Shown here: piece by piece, positions 1-6,569 of the stretch
Layout of the letters: every line of letters begins with the position of its first letter
How positions within the stretch are numbered: position 1 is the first letter of the stretch
Origin: Patescibacteria group bacterium
GTDB lineage: Bacteria; Patescibacteriota; Microgenomatia; UBA1406; GWC2-37-13
Direction: 5' to 3'
DNA length: 8,833 bases
NCBI GenBank assembly: GCA_943356515.1
Contig: CALRFM010000038.1
Span: 1-8,833 of the forward strand
The notes under the pieces: generated by a model
What the model saw: the letters and a program-made list of their open reading frames with translations, nothing else
What the model was told of the DNA's origin: nothing
Database searches by the model: none
Position numbers and translations under genes: made by a program

Positions 1-614
1 ATGAAGAGCTTACCGTAGATGTGCACAAAGATTATATGGGCACCGTAACAGAAGAGATTGGAAAACGAAAAGGAAAACTCATAAACATGACAACTCATCA
101 AGACACTCAAGTTCGTCTTATATACCACATCTCAAGTCGGAACCTCATAGGAATACGCAGTAATCTTATGACCAATACTCGTGGAACTGCTCTTATGAAC
201 ACGTATTTATTAGGATATGAACCACTCGGAACCACTATGGAAAGTATTCGAAATGGTGCCATTGTATCAACCCAAACCGGAGAAACTCTCAGCTATGGAC
301 TCGCAAATGCACAGCTTCGAGGAACATTATTTTACGGTCCTGGTGAAAAAGTGTACGAAGGTATGATTGTAGGACTAGCCTCTCAAGATCGTGATGTGGA
401 AGTAAATATCTGTAAAAAGAAGAATCTCACTAATAACCGCTCTTCTGGTGAGGGAGTAAAAATCCAATTAGAACCACCTACAGTGCTATCACTTGAGCAA
501 TACTTAGATGTCATTGCAGATGATGAATACCTTGAAGTAACACCCCAGTCCCTGAGACTTCGTAAAATACAGCTGACACTTGCTCTGCGACGAGTGACAA
601 AAAGGAATGGCTAA
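1..614 (+). CDS. typA: Ribosome-associated GTPase TypA/BipA, C-terminal part (5' end outside window)
   Basis: This is the 3' portion of typA/bipA, a translational GTPase that binds the ribosome and helps 50S assembly and growth under stress, notably cold. The reading frame is open from base 3, so the gene starts before the window; the GTG at 21 is internal, not a start. About 203 residues are visible. They begin with VDVHKDYMGTV..RKG, which matches the EF-G-like domain V. The TypA-specific C-terminal domain follows: SRNLIGIRSNLMTNTRGTALMN, LFYGPGEKVYEGMIVG, a CKKKNLTNNRSSG loop (family usually KKLTNMRSSG), and the closing VTPQSLRLRK block. The G domain is not visible. It ends with TAA, 17 bp from the convergent glutamine synthetase gene, with no clear terminator between them. 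Family assignment is very secure from the C-terminal signatures. Confidence 0.96.
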   Translation, partial: EELTVDVHKDYMGTVTEEIGKRKGKLINMTTHQDTQVRLIYHISSRNLIGIRSNLMTNTRGTALMNTYLLGYEPLGTTMESIRNGAIVSTQTGETLSYGLANAQLRGTLFYGPGEKVYEGMIVGLASQDRDVEVNICKKKNLTNNRSSGEGVKIQLEPPTVLSLEQYLDVIADDEYLEVTPQSLRLRKIQLTLALRRVTKRNG

Positions 615-631
615 AAAGATAGAGTGGCATA

Positions 632-2065
632 TCAATATTCATTCCACAATAACTGATTGTAGATCTCGTGATGATATATTACTTCTCCTTTTTTGACTTT
701 GGTTCCGAGTGTGGCGGGACTCCGATCTGCAGCAATTGATTTTAAGTTCAGATACCGCTTCTTGTATTCTTCACCCAAAAGCCCGTCGGTCCACGTACTT
801 TGTCTGAATCCAACAATGGCATTTTGAATGGTGCCTGGTAAAAATTTTACTCGGGCACGTTTTGTCCTATCAGGCTTTTCAGTCACTCCTTCTAAGCCGG
901 TTTTCATGAGCGTGTAAATCATAAGATAGGGATTTGCATCGGGACCAACACTTCGAACTTCGACGCGGGCTGATTTTTCGTTGTGAATGGGTACCCGGAT
1001 CATGGCTCCTCGATCAACTGCAGATGCTTTAATCTCATTGGGTGCTTCAAATGCTGGATCAAGTCGTCGATATGCATTAACTGATGCATTTAATATGAGT
1101 GATATTTCGCTTGCAGATGTCAGAATGCGATCAATAAACTGCCACGCCATCTTTGACAGTTTATCTTTTCCTTTTTCATCAAAAAATAAATTCTTGTTTT
1201 TCTTAAAAATTGAAATGTTCGTATGCATACCGCTTCCATTTATACCCATCATCGGCTTTGGGAGAAACGATGCGGTAAGCCCCATGTTGCGGGCTATCTG
1301 ACGACATACGAGTTTATAAATCAAGATCTGATCAGCCGCAAGTAGTGCGTCGGTATGAGAGTAGTTAAGTTCAAATTGAGACGGCGCAACTTCTGGATGA
1401 TCTTTTTCATTTTCAAATCCCATCGCTCGTTGTGCCTCGGCGCATTTGTCAATAAACTGACGTAAAATATCAGTCGGAAGAGAATGAAAATATCCTCCTT
1501 CTGATGCTAATTCAAAACCAGTGACTTCGTGATAATTTTTCTCTGCCTCAACCCCCTTCATCAAGAATCCTTCAACTTCGCATGCCACATGGACATCATA
1601 TGATTTTTTTTTGAAAAGTTGATCAAGGTAGTTTGACAAAACTGATCGACTATCCATTTCATATGGCATATCATCTTGATCAAGAATGCACCCCATAATG
1701 AGTATTTTCCCGGGACCAAAAACATCCGACGGAAGCCACCAAAATGCACTCCAGTCAACGCCCAATCTCAGATCAGATTCTGCTTGACGGGAAAATCCAC
1801 GAATTGATGATCCATCAAATGTAAGCGAGTCATGTGATGCAAGAAAATATTTTTTATCATAATCAAGCATATGAAAGCGTCCTTCAATATCTGAAAATCC
1901 TATGGTGACAGCTTTTATGCGTGTTTCTTTTGAAAGGTATGTAGTATAAAACTTTTGAAGTTCTTTTTGTGAAATTCTTGAAACTCGTTTCTTTTTAGCG
2001 GTGAGATTCATTTCCTCAAGATCAGTGTACGGAATCTCGAGGAAAGATTTGAGATCTATATCCAT
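632..2065 (-). CDS. glnA: Type I glutamine synthetase, divergent subfamily
   Basis: Predicted to make glutamine from glutamate, ammonia and ATP in the cytoplasm (477 aa, full length). Visible signatures: beta-grasp DGSS at residues 84-87; metal-binding pair E163/E165 in CEVEGF; GGYF at 190-193; HPEVAPSQFE at 223-232 supplying E225 and E232; NGSGMH with H281; NAYRRLDPAFEAP at 330-342; the arginines of DRGAMIRVP (R352, R357); and E369/R371 in RVEVR. All catalytic positions I can align are kept. The site matching the adenylylated Tyr of enteric GlnA (NLYDLP) reads VKFLP, so this control is absent. About 45 residues precede the first conserved strand, longer than usual. The ATG at 2063-2065 follows a purely A/T leader without a ribosome binding site. 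The gene lies downstream of the helicase on the same strand with its own candidate promoter. It ends with TGA, the only TGA stop among the complete genes here. Confidence 0.95.
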   Translation of the reverse strand: MDIDLKSFLEIPYTDLEEMNLTAKKKRVSRISQKELQKFYTTYLSKETRIKAVTIGFSDIEGRFHMLDYDKKYFLASHDSLTFDGSSIRGFSRQAESDLRLGVDWSAFWWLPSDVFGPGKILIMGCILDQDDMPYEMDSRSVLSNYLDQLFKKKSYDVHVACEVEGFLMKGVEAEKNYHEVTGFELASEGGYFHSLPTDILRQFIDKCAEAQRAMGFENEKDHPEVAPSQFELNYSHTDALLAADQILIYKLVCRQIARNMGLTASFLPKPMMGINGSGMHTNISIFKKNKNLFFDEKGKDKLSKMAWQFIDRILTSASEISLILNASVNAYRRLDPAFEAPNEIKASAVDRGAMIRVPIHNEKSARVEVRSVGPDANPYLMIYTLMKTGLEGVTEKPDRTKRARVKFLPGTIQNAIVGFRQSTWTDGLLGEEYKKRYLNLKSIAADRSPATLGTKVKKGEVIYHHEIYNQLLWNEY

Positions 2066-2091
2066 ATTATAATATTAATTATTAATACTAA

Positions 2092-2121
2092 AATATAGCA
2101 TAAATAATATAATATTGTATA
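2092..2121 (-). promoter_or_regulatory. Candidate promoter for glutamine synthetase
   Basis: On the minus strand an extended -10 box, TGC followed by TATATT (2092-2097; 5 of 6 to TATAAT), lies 18 bp from a weak -35, TATACA (2116-2121; 4 of 6). Transcription would start near 2085, leaving a leader of about 20 nt that is only A and T apart from one G and has no ribosome binding site. The whole gap of 86 bp between the helicase stop and this start is extremely A/T-rich, so a chance match is possible. Read-through from the helicase is also possible, because no terminator is visible. Confidence 0.4.
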
Positions 2122-2151
2122 GATATAGATTATCTATCCTTATATTAAAAC

Positions 2152-3357
2152 TTAATCTATAAACGTAAGGGCGATGCCCATAGTTCCTGCTCTCCCCGTT
2201 CGTCCAATACGATGAATGTAATCTTCGTATGTTTCAGGTGGATTGTAGTTTATGACATGAGTCACATTGCTTATATCTATTCCTCGTGATACAACATCGG
2301 TTGCAAGGAGTACTTGAACCTCATTATTTTGAAGTTTATTAAGTGATCGTTGTCGTTGTGCCTGGGTTTTGTTTCCATGTATAGATGCCGTCTTAAACCC
2401 TCTATCAAGTAAGCTTTTTTCAAGCTTATTGACGCCCCATTTTGTGCGACCAAAGACTAATACTTTCTTGAATTCTGGTTGAATAAGCAAGTCATGTAAC
2501 ACATCTACTTTGTCTTTCCCCCTGGTATCTACAATATCCTGGTCTACATTTTGAGATGCAGCGCTGGTTTTTACCGATACGGTTATTGGATCTTTAAGAA
2601 AACTGTTCATAATTGCTTTGGTAGATTCTGGCAGTGTTGCAGAAAAGAACAGAGATTGACGATCTTTTGGCAAGAATGAAATGATGTATTTCATGTCGGT
2701 TATAAATCCCATATCGAGCATTCGATCAACTTCATCCAATACTACATTGGTATATTCAGTTAGGTTCAATACCCGTCTTTTTTCCAAATCCATAATGCGC
2801 CCTGGAGTTCCGATAACAAATTGGGGTCTTCGAGACAATTGTCGAGCTTGCACATGCATTGATGCGCCGCCAATACAAAGGGCTGAATATATTCCCATAT
2901 TATTACTAAATATTCGTAGCTCATCTTGAATCTGTGATGCAAGTTCGCGAGTAGGAGTTATGATTAACGCCTTTTGACTTCTGTCTTTTGATATTTTGGT
3001 TATAAGAGGTAGGAGGAAAGCTGCTGTTTTGCCTGTTCCGGTATCGGCTATGCCGACTAAATCTTTACCTTCTATGATGGGCGCCATTGCTTGATCTTGT
3101 ATTGCAGTGGGTTTTGTATATCCACGAGCAAGTATATTTTTTTGCACCATTCCATTTAACGCAAAATCGGTGAAATTATTTTTAGGTTCGTACTGTGTTT
3201 CAATTATGGGGGTAGCCTTCTTTACAAACATACGAGGATCAAGTGGTCGTTTACTACCACGATTACTAAATCTTCTTCCACCATTCCCACCACCTCCACC
3301 AAATCTATTATTGTTTCTATTAAATCCACCAGAGGAACTACGTCTATTATTGTACAT
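2152..3357 (-). CDS. DEAD-box ATP-dependent RNA helicase (variant motif II DEVD)
   Basis: Predicted ATP-dependent RNA unwinding enzyme, probably for ribosome assembly or RNA turnover. I place the start at the ATG at 3355-3357 (401 aa), because the protein then begins MYNNRRSSSGG and runs into an Asn/Gly/Arg-rich head typical of small bacterial DEAD-box proteins. An in-frame ATG at 3435 would add 26 residues with a hydrophobic FFSIFIIV stretch read from the leader. Motifs in order, numbered from the chosen start: Q motif about 62-87 (PTAIQ), Walker A DTGTGKT 105-111, PTRELA 135-140, TPGR 184-187, motif II DEVD 208-211 in place of DEAD, SAT 239-241, ATDVVSRGID 352-361, HRIGRTGR 382-389. The protein stops about 12 residues after motif VI (..GIALTFID), so the usual last helix and C-terminal tail are missing. 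The helicase function is secure; the specific type (RhlE, CsdA or other) is not assignable. Confidence 0.93.
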   Translation of the reverse strand: MYNNRRSSSGGFNRNNNRFGGGGGNGGRRFSNRGSKRPLDPRMFVKKATPIIETQYEPKNNFTDFALNGMVQKNILARGYTKPTAIQDQAMAPIIEGKDLVGIADTGTGKTAAFLLPLITKISKDRSQKALIITPTRELASQIQDELRIFSNNMGIYSALCIGGASMHVQARQLSRRPQFVIGTPGRIMDLEKRRVLNLTEYTNVVLDEVDRMLDMGFITDMKYIISFLPKDRQSLFFSATLPESTKAIMNSFLKDPITVSVKTSAASQNVDQDIVDTRGKDKVDVLHDLLIQPEFKKVLVFGRTKWGVNKLEKSLLDRGFKTASIHGNKTQAQRQRSLNKLQNNEVQVLLATDVVSRGIDISNVTHVINYNPPETYEDYIHRIGRTGRAGTMGIALTFID

Positions 3358-3470
3358 ATAAATATTAAATCGCCTTAAGGAGGAGACGATAATAAAAATG
3401 GAGAAGAAAGTTCTTAACCAGTTACACCGACTCAATTCAGTATAATTACTGATTAATCATTAAAGCTAAC
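3358..3470 (-). promoter_or_regulatory. Long 5' leader of the DEAD-box helicase mRNA
   Basis: If the promoter at 3477-3504 is used, the helicase mRNA carries an untranslated leader of about 113 nt, much longer than other leaders here. It contains a small hairpin (arms 3437-3442 and 3447-3452, TCAGTA/TACTGA, 4-nt loop). It also contains the octamer CCTCCTTA (3376-3383), identical to the anti-Shine-Dalgarno tail of typical 16S rRNA, which overlaps the palindrome CCTTAAGG (3373-3380), 15-18 nt before the start codon. There is no ribosome binding site before the ATG. Long regulated leaders are known for cold-induced helicase mRNAs; the same role here is inference. Confidence 0.4.
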
Positions 3471-3476
3471 ATAAGA

Positions 3477-3504
3477 AGTATATCACATATGTACGCGTTG
3501 TCAA
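3477..3504 (-). promoter_or_regulatory. Strong sigma-70-type promoter upstream of the helicase
   Basis: On the minus strand a perfect -35, TTGACA (3499-3504), is separated by 16 bp from TATACT (3477-3482; 5 of 6 to TATAAT). The -10 is preceded by TG plus one base, making an extended -10 (TGATATACT). This is the best promoter match in the window. It lies in the 185-bp gap upstream of the helicase start, and transcription would begin near 3470. The rest of the gap (3505-3542) up to the stop of the upstream gene shows no hairpin followed by a T-run. Confidence 0.7.
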
Positions 3505-3542
3505 ACTATAGGACATATTTTCTGAAGATTTGATTGTGAATA

Positions 3543-4172
3543 TTAATAGAAATACGTCCCCAGCCGTATAAAAGTCTGACTTGGCATGTCAAACCAAAAT
3601 GAAACCAAGGTATCTTCTTGGTTGTTTTGAGCATTTACAATGAGCAAATTAGGAGCTGCCCAGCCAGTAACATCGACTATCGTGAAATCAGCAATCTGAT
3701 CTTTAAATTTTGTTTGAATATCTATATATAGAGAACCATCTGAGAATGTATTTCCTTGGTTATGAACGACATAATAATTATTCTGATTCTCAGTAGATTC
3801 TTTCAAGAATACATATTCATTATCTGGAGTCCACGCATTGTATGGTATTGACATCATTTCGTTTGCAGGCATCTCTTTGGTAAAGATAAGTCTTTTAGAT
3901 AAATCAGGATTTTCTGAAGTAAAAAATGAATAGGCGGCATTATCTCCTATTGGTTGACGATCCATTGAAAGCGTTTTTTCACCGTCTGGTGAATCCATAT
4001 GTTCATTTTCAATAGGCTTTGAAACTATGATGGTTGGCACAGGATCTTCTGGATTGCTTGCGGAAACATGGGAACCAATAATTACATTTCGTTTCATAAG
4101 AAATACTATGCTTGCAGCAGTTGCTAGTAGGATAAATACCAGTGTTATTAATTCGCGTTTTAATAGAGACAT
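3543..4172 (-). CDS. Membrane-anchored protein with beta-propeller-like (PD40/TolB-like) segments
   Basis: I do not recognise a named family. The 209-aa protein has a short basic start (MSLLKRE), one hydrophobic helix at about residues 7-26 and then a soluble domain, so it is probably a signal-anchored protein facing outward. The soluble part contains blade-like repeats: SPDGEKTLSM (61-70), WTPDNEYVFLKES (114-126) and PNLLIVNA (174-181), each a turn with Pro-Asp or Pro-Asn followed by a beta strand, as in PD40/TolB-type propellers. The domain is too short for a full propeller; it could be a partial propeller or another beta fold. No catalytic motif is seen. It starts 16 bp after the L,D-transpeptidase stop and probably shares its transcript. 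A TATAAT (overlapping that stop) lies 15 bp before the ATG but lacks a -35. There is no ribosome binding site. The protein ends in an aromatic YFY. Confidence 0.75.
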   Translation of the reverse strand: MSLLKRELITLVFILLATAASIVFLMKRNVIIGSHVSASNPEDPVPTIIVSKPIENEHMDSPDGEKTLSMDRQPIGDNAAYSFFTSENPDLSKRLIFTKEMPANEMMSIPYNAWTPDNEYVFLKESTENQNNYYVVHNQGNTFSDGSLYIDIQTKFKDQIADFTIVDVTGWAAPNLLIVNAQNNQEDTLVSFWFDMPSQTFIRLGTYFY

Positions 4173-4188
4173 GGGTTAATAATGTAAA

Positions 4189-4866
4189 TTATAGACCGTC
4201 ATAAATAGTTATTTTCGTTCCTACACGCCCCCAGTCATAAAGCTTTGCTATATCGGTAGTCTTCATGTTTATACATCCGTGACTCATGGGGTGACCAAAA
4301 TTATTATGCCAATACGTTCCATGTAAACTAAATCCGCGACTGGCAGCAACTTGATCATTAGAAAAGAACATAACATAGGGCACATTGGGAAGATCATAAA
4401 AATCAGCACCACTTCCTCCACTCATTCTGGTAGATCTGATCTTGATCCAAATGTCAAACTCACCAGTTGGTGTTCTACCCCACAACCCAGAAGATATAGG
4501 CGTTTGCATAAATAAGACATCTCCCTGATAAGCCGAGAGGGTCTGCGTAGCGAGATTGACATAGATGTGTTTTTCTTCTGATGTGTCAGTTTCTTTGATG
4601 TCTGTATCTGAGCCTAATACTGCTACTTGATTGTCAGTTTCCGTGAGATCAATCTGTGGAGGCATTACTTTTTGATTTTGAAAGATTCCTTCCTGATTGT
4701 TTTCAACATTGAGAGTGAGGCTCTCTTTACAACTTAAGGTATTTGCACAAGGTAATACATAGTTAGAGAATGTCGGGTAGATGAGACTTACTAAACCGAT
4801 GATGGCAATAAAGCTGATGATCAGTCGTAGAGCGTGTTGATTCTTCTTTTTAGATCTCTTCTTCAT
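4189..4866 (-). CDS. L,D-transpeptidase (YkuD domain), membrane-anchored
   Basis: Predicted to cross-link peptidoglycan stem peptides (3-3 links) or attach proteins to the wall, outside the membrane. The 225-aa protein starts with a very basic stretch (MKKRSKKK), then one transmembrane helix at about 14-31, a low-complexity linker with two cysteines (C40, C46) that may pair, and a YkuD domain at about 99-223. The family signature is complete: H182 in SLHGTYWH, and SHGCIN with H196 and the nucleophile C198. GRTPTGEF at 130-137 is the usual strand near the active site. No separate substrate-binding or LysM domain is present. It is followed 16 bp later by the propeller-like protein. A candidate promoter sits right against the ATG and there is no ribosome binding site. 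The class call is secure; the exact cross-linking role is not shown. Confidence 0.94.
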   Translation of the reverse strand: MKKRSKKKNQHALRLIISFIAIIGLVSLIYPTFSNYVLPCANTLSCKESLTLNVENNQEGIFQNQKVMPPQIDLTETDNQVAVLGSDTDIKETDTSEEKHIYVNLATQTLSAYQGDVLFMQTPISSGLWGRTPTGEFDIWIKIRSTRMSGGSGADFYDLPNVPYVMFFSNDQVAASRGFSLHGTYWHNNFGHPMSHGCINMKTTDIAKLYDWGRVGTKITIYDGL

Positions 4867-4873
4867 ACTATTT

Positions 4874-4902
4874 AGAGTAGTTGAGATTTTGATTCTTGTA
4901 AA
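4874..4902 (-). promoter_or_regulatory. Candidate leaderless promoter of the L,D-transpeptidase gene
   Basis: On the minus strand a -35 TTTACA (4897-4902; 5 of 6) and a -10 TACTCT (4874-4879; 3 of 6, keeping the key T, A and last T) are exactly 17 bp apart. Only 7 bp lie between the -10 and the ATG at 4866, so the first transcribed base would be at or next to the start codon. No ribosome binding site is present, consistent with a leaderless mRNA. Confidence 0.45.
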
Positions 4903-4922
4903 GGTTTTTTAATGCAGCTTAT

Positions 4923-5777
4923 TTAAGATAAAAATATATGGATAAATATCTTGAAAACTTCATAGATACCCCAAAGTGCTAGTAGGATAAACGCAAAGCT
5001 TCCAATCAGAGATATATACACATTTTGTATTATTTGAACAGTTTTCTTTGGACTTATAAACAAGAGCGCATTCAAAACCATATGCCCTGCAAATACCCCA
5101 ATGGCAAAGCCAAAAACGTTGATCACGCTAAAGAGAGGAACATAGCCAGCAAAATCATCAAGACCTAATATAAATGGGACAGATAATGAAAAGAGAAATA
5201 ATTTCCAGATATTCATATGAGCATCTTCGTTGACTTGCATGCTTGGAATTAACTTTTGTAGCAAGGGTCTAAAAACTGAATTTACTTTAAAAAGTATTTT
5301 TTGAAGTAACTCTATGAGATTATTTATGGCTTGAGGTGTTGCTCCAGACCGTGCATGCTCAAGTCCATCTTCTGCCATTCTTAAAAGCACGAGTGATGCA
5401 ATAAATATCATGATCCCAAGTAGCCACTCTATATTACGGAAAAAATTCCAAATACCCAAGATGATTAACGTTCCAAGAGCATTCCCTACAGCTGTTCCTA
5501 TTTCAATAGCAATCCTACTTCTCCACCCAGGAAACCTACGCATAAGATTGCCAATAAAAATTGCAAAATCAATTGAAGTTTTTAGATAAATGACTAGCCC
5601 TACCAATATATCTGATATTCGTAAATGAGTAGAAATATCTATAAATGTAAATTTATTTAATAAAAATATTTGTCCATACAGTACTCCTACAAGCACTAAA
5701 AATATAACCAAGGTAAGAAATATAGGTAAAATTTGAGATTTTAGAAAAGTATCTTCTGGTATTGCGTTATTTTGCAT
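4923..5777 (-). CDS. Seven-helix membrane protein, LysE/CadD-like plan (function unknown)
   Basis: An integral membrane protein of 284 aa with no family I can name firmly. Hydrophobic segments lie at about 17-38, 57-79, 91-112, 116-135, 190-216, 217-241 and 249-282, with a soluble, amphipathic stretch (about 140-188) between the two halves. The halves look like a loose duplication: SIDFAIFIGNL (68-78) resembles GLDDFAGYVPL (205-215), each with an acidic residue buried in a helix (D70; D207/D208). Each is followed by a glycine-rich helix (GTAVGNALGT 94-103; GFAIGVFAGH 223-232). Two halves with in-membrane acids recall the LysE, CadD and TerC export families, so metal or small-solute transport is a reasonable guess, not an assignment. 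It begins 24 bp after the DedA stop without a ribosome binding site and probably shares its transcript. Confidence 0.72.
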   Translation of the reverse strand: MQNNAIPEDTFLKSQILPIFLTLVIFLVLVGVLYGQIFLLNKFTFIDISTHLRISDILVGLVIYLKTSIDFAIFIGNLMRRFPGWRSRIAIEIGTAVGNALGTLIILGIWNFFRNIEWLLGIMIFIASLVLLRMAEDGLEHARSGATPQAINNLIELLQKILFKVNSVFRPLLQKLIPSMQVNEDAHMNIWKLFLFSLSVPFILGLDDFAGYVPLFSVINVFGFAIGVFAGHMVLNALLFISPKKTVQIIQNVYISLIGSFAFILLALWGIYEVFKIFIHIFLS

Positions 5778-5801
5778 ACAATGATTGAAGTGAATTTGCA
5801 G

Positions 5802-6521
5802 TTAACCCTCATGTTCAACATCATCTTTAATGGTGTGAACAACTTCTTTGTAAGTGGCATGACCCATCTGTGATTTAGATAAATGGAGTCCCCGACGATA
5901 GTTGATAAACTCAATAACAGCAGGGATGAGTGAAATAATAATAATTAGCACCACTACATAGTGGAAATTATCTTGAATAAATTGGAGACCTCCAAAGAAG
6001 TACCCAGCAAAGGTAAATCCCGTTACCCATAATATTGCCCCAACAACGTTATATATAATAAAGGTTTTGTAATGCATATTTCCAATTCCAGCTACAAATG
6101 GCGCAAAGGTTCTCAAAATTGGTAAAAATCTCGCCAATATAATAGCTTTAGCGCCATGTTTTTCATAAAATTCTCGAGCCTTTTCTAGATACTCTTTTTT
6201 AAAAATCTTTGAATTATGCTGATTAAATACTTTCTGACCTATATAGTGTCCAAGCCAGTAATTGACTGTATCACCTACAATAGCTGCTATTAATAAAGTC
6301 AGATAAACAGCGAGTATATTCAAATAACCACTTCCGGCTAAAGTCCCCGCAACAAAGAGTAATGAATCTCCTGGTAAGAATGGGGCTACGACGAGACCAG
6401 TTTCAGCAAAAACAATCACAAATAAGATTATATAGGTCCAGTATCCAAATGCAGCAACAATAGCCTCCATATAACTATCAATATGAAGAAACATATCTAT
6501 AATATTAAATGATTCTGGCAT
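5802..6521 (-). CDS. DedA-family membrane protein
   Basis: DedA proteins are inner-membrane proteins needed for membrane homeostasis; several are linked to recycling of the lipid carrier undecaprenyl phosphate or to lipid scrambling. This one is full length (239 aa). Conserved blocks: AETGLVVAPFLPGDSLLFVAG (split here as residues 39-48 and 49-59), GDTVNYWLG at 83-91, EKHGAKAIILARFLP at 120-134, RTFAPFVAGIGNM at 137-149 and a W165-containing helix. The four charged residues known to matter in E. coli YqjA (E39, D51, R130, R136) appear with the same spacing as E40, D52, R131 and R137, so it is probably active. A soluble, His-rich tail follows residue 210. The likely partner is the membrane protein 24 bp downstream. 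The ATG at 6519-6521 has a -10-like box 8 bp upstream and no usable ribosome binding site. Confidence 0.94.
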   Translation of the reverse strand: MPESFNIIDMFLHIDSYMEAIVAAFGYWTYIILFVIVFAETGLVVAPFLPGDSLLFVAGTLAGSGYLNILAVYLTLLIAAIVGDTVNYWLGHYIGQKVFNQHNSKIFKKEYLEKAREFYEKHGAKAIILARFLPILRTFAPFVAGIGNMHYKTFIIYNVVGAILWVTGFTFAGYFFGGLQFIQDNFHYVVVLIIIISLIPAVIEFINYRRGLHLSKSQMGHATYKEVVHTIKDDVEHEG

Positions 6522-6529
6522 AAGGTTAT

Positions 6530-6535
6530 ATTGTA
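6530..6535 (-). promoter_or_regulatory. Candidate -10 box, leaderless start of the DedA gene
   Basis: TACAAT on the minus strand (5 of 6 to TATAAT) lies in the 48-bp gap before the DedA gene, 8 bp from its ATG. The start of transcription would fall within about 2 bases of the start codon. The -35 is poor (at best AATACA with an 18-bp spacer, 3 of 6). AGAGG lies 14 bp from the ATG, too far for a normal ribosome binding site. Confidence 0.35.
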
Positions 6536-6569
6536 CCTCTAAAAATGTATTTCTGTATTTGTTATTTTT

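Noticed and set aside
603..647. Possible bidirectional terminator between typA and glutamine synthetase (GTGGCAT 624-630 with ATTCCAC 641-647).
   Set aside because: The stem has a mismatch, a 10-nt loop and no T-run on either side.
987..1301. Open plus-strand frame inside the glutamine synthetase gene (and similar frames opposite the helicase, glycosidase and DHFR-family genes).
   Set aside because: They are antisense to well-supported genes and show no recognisable protein features.
2125..2137. ATAGAT/ATCTAT palindrome after the helicase stop, considered as a terminator.
   Set aside because: Only A/T-type pairs mostly, 1-base centre, no following T-run; expected by chance in this A/T-rich gap.
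3398..3445. Plus-strand 15-codon frame (MEKKVLNQ...) behind a perfect AAGGAGG, which could be a leader peptide.
   Set aside because: The AAGGAGG-ATG spacing is 14 nt, no plus-strand gene follows for kilobases, and the stretch is the complement of the helicase leader. The motif is better explained as an anti-Shine-Dalgarno-like sequence on the minus strand.
5778..5801. CTTCAATCAT before the seven-helix protein start matches ten bases at the PH-like gene start, considered as a shared regulatory site.
   Set aside because: Only one arm of the inverted repeat is present and the gene is probably co-transcribed with DedA; a ten-base match is weak.
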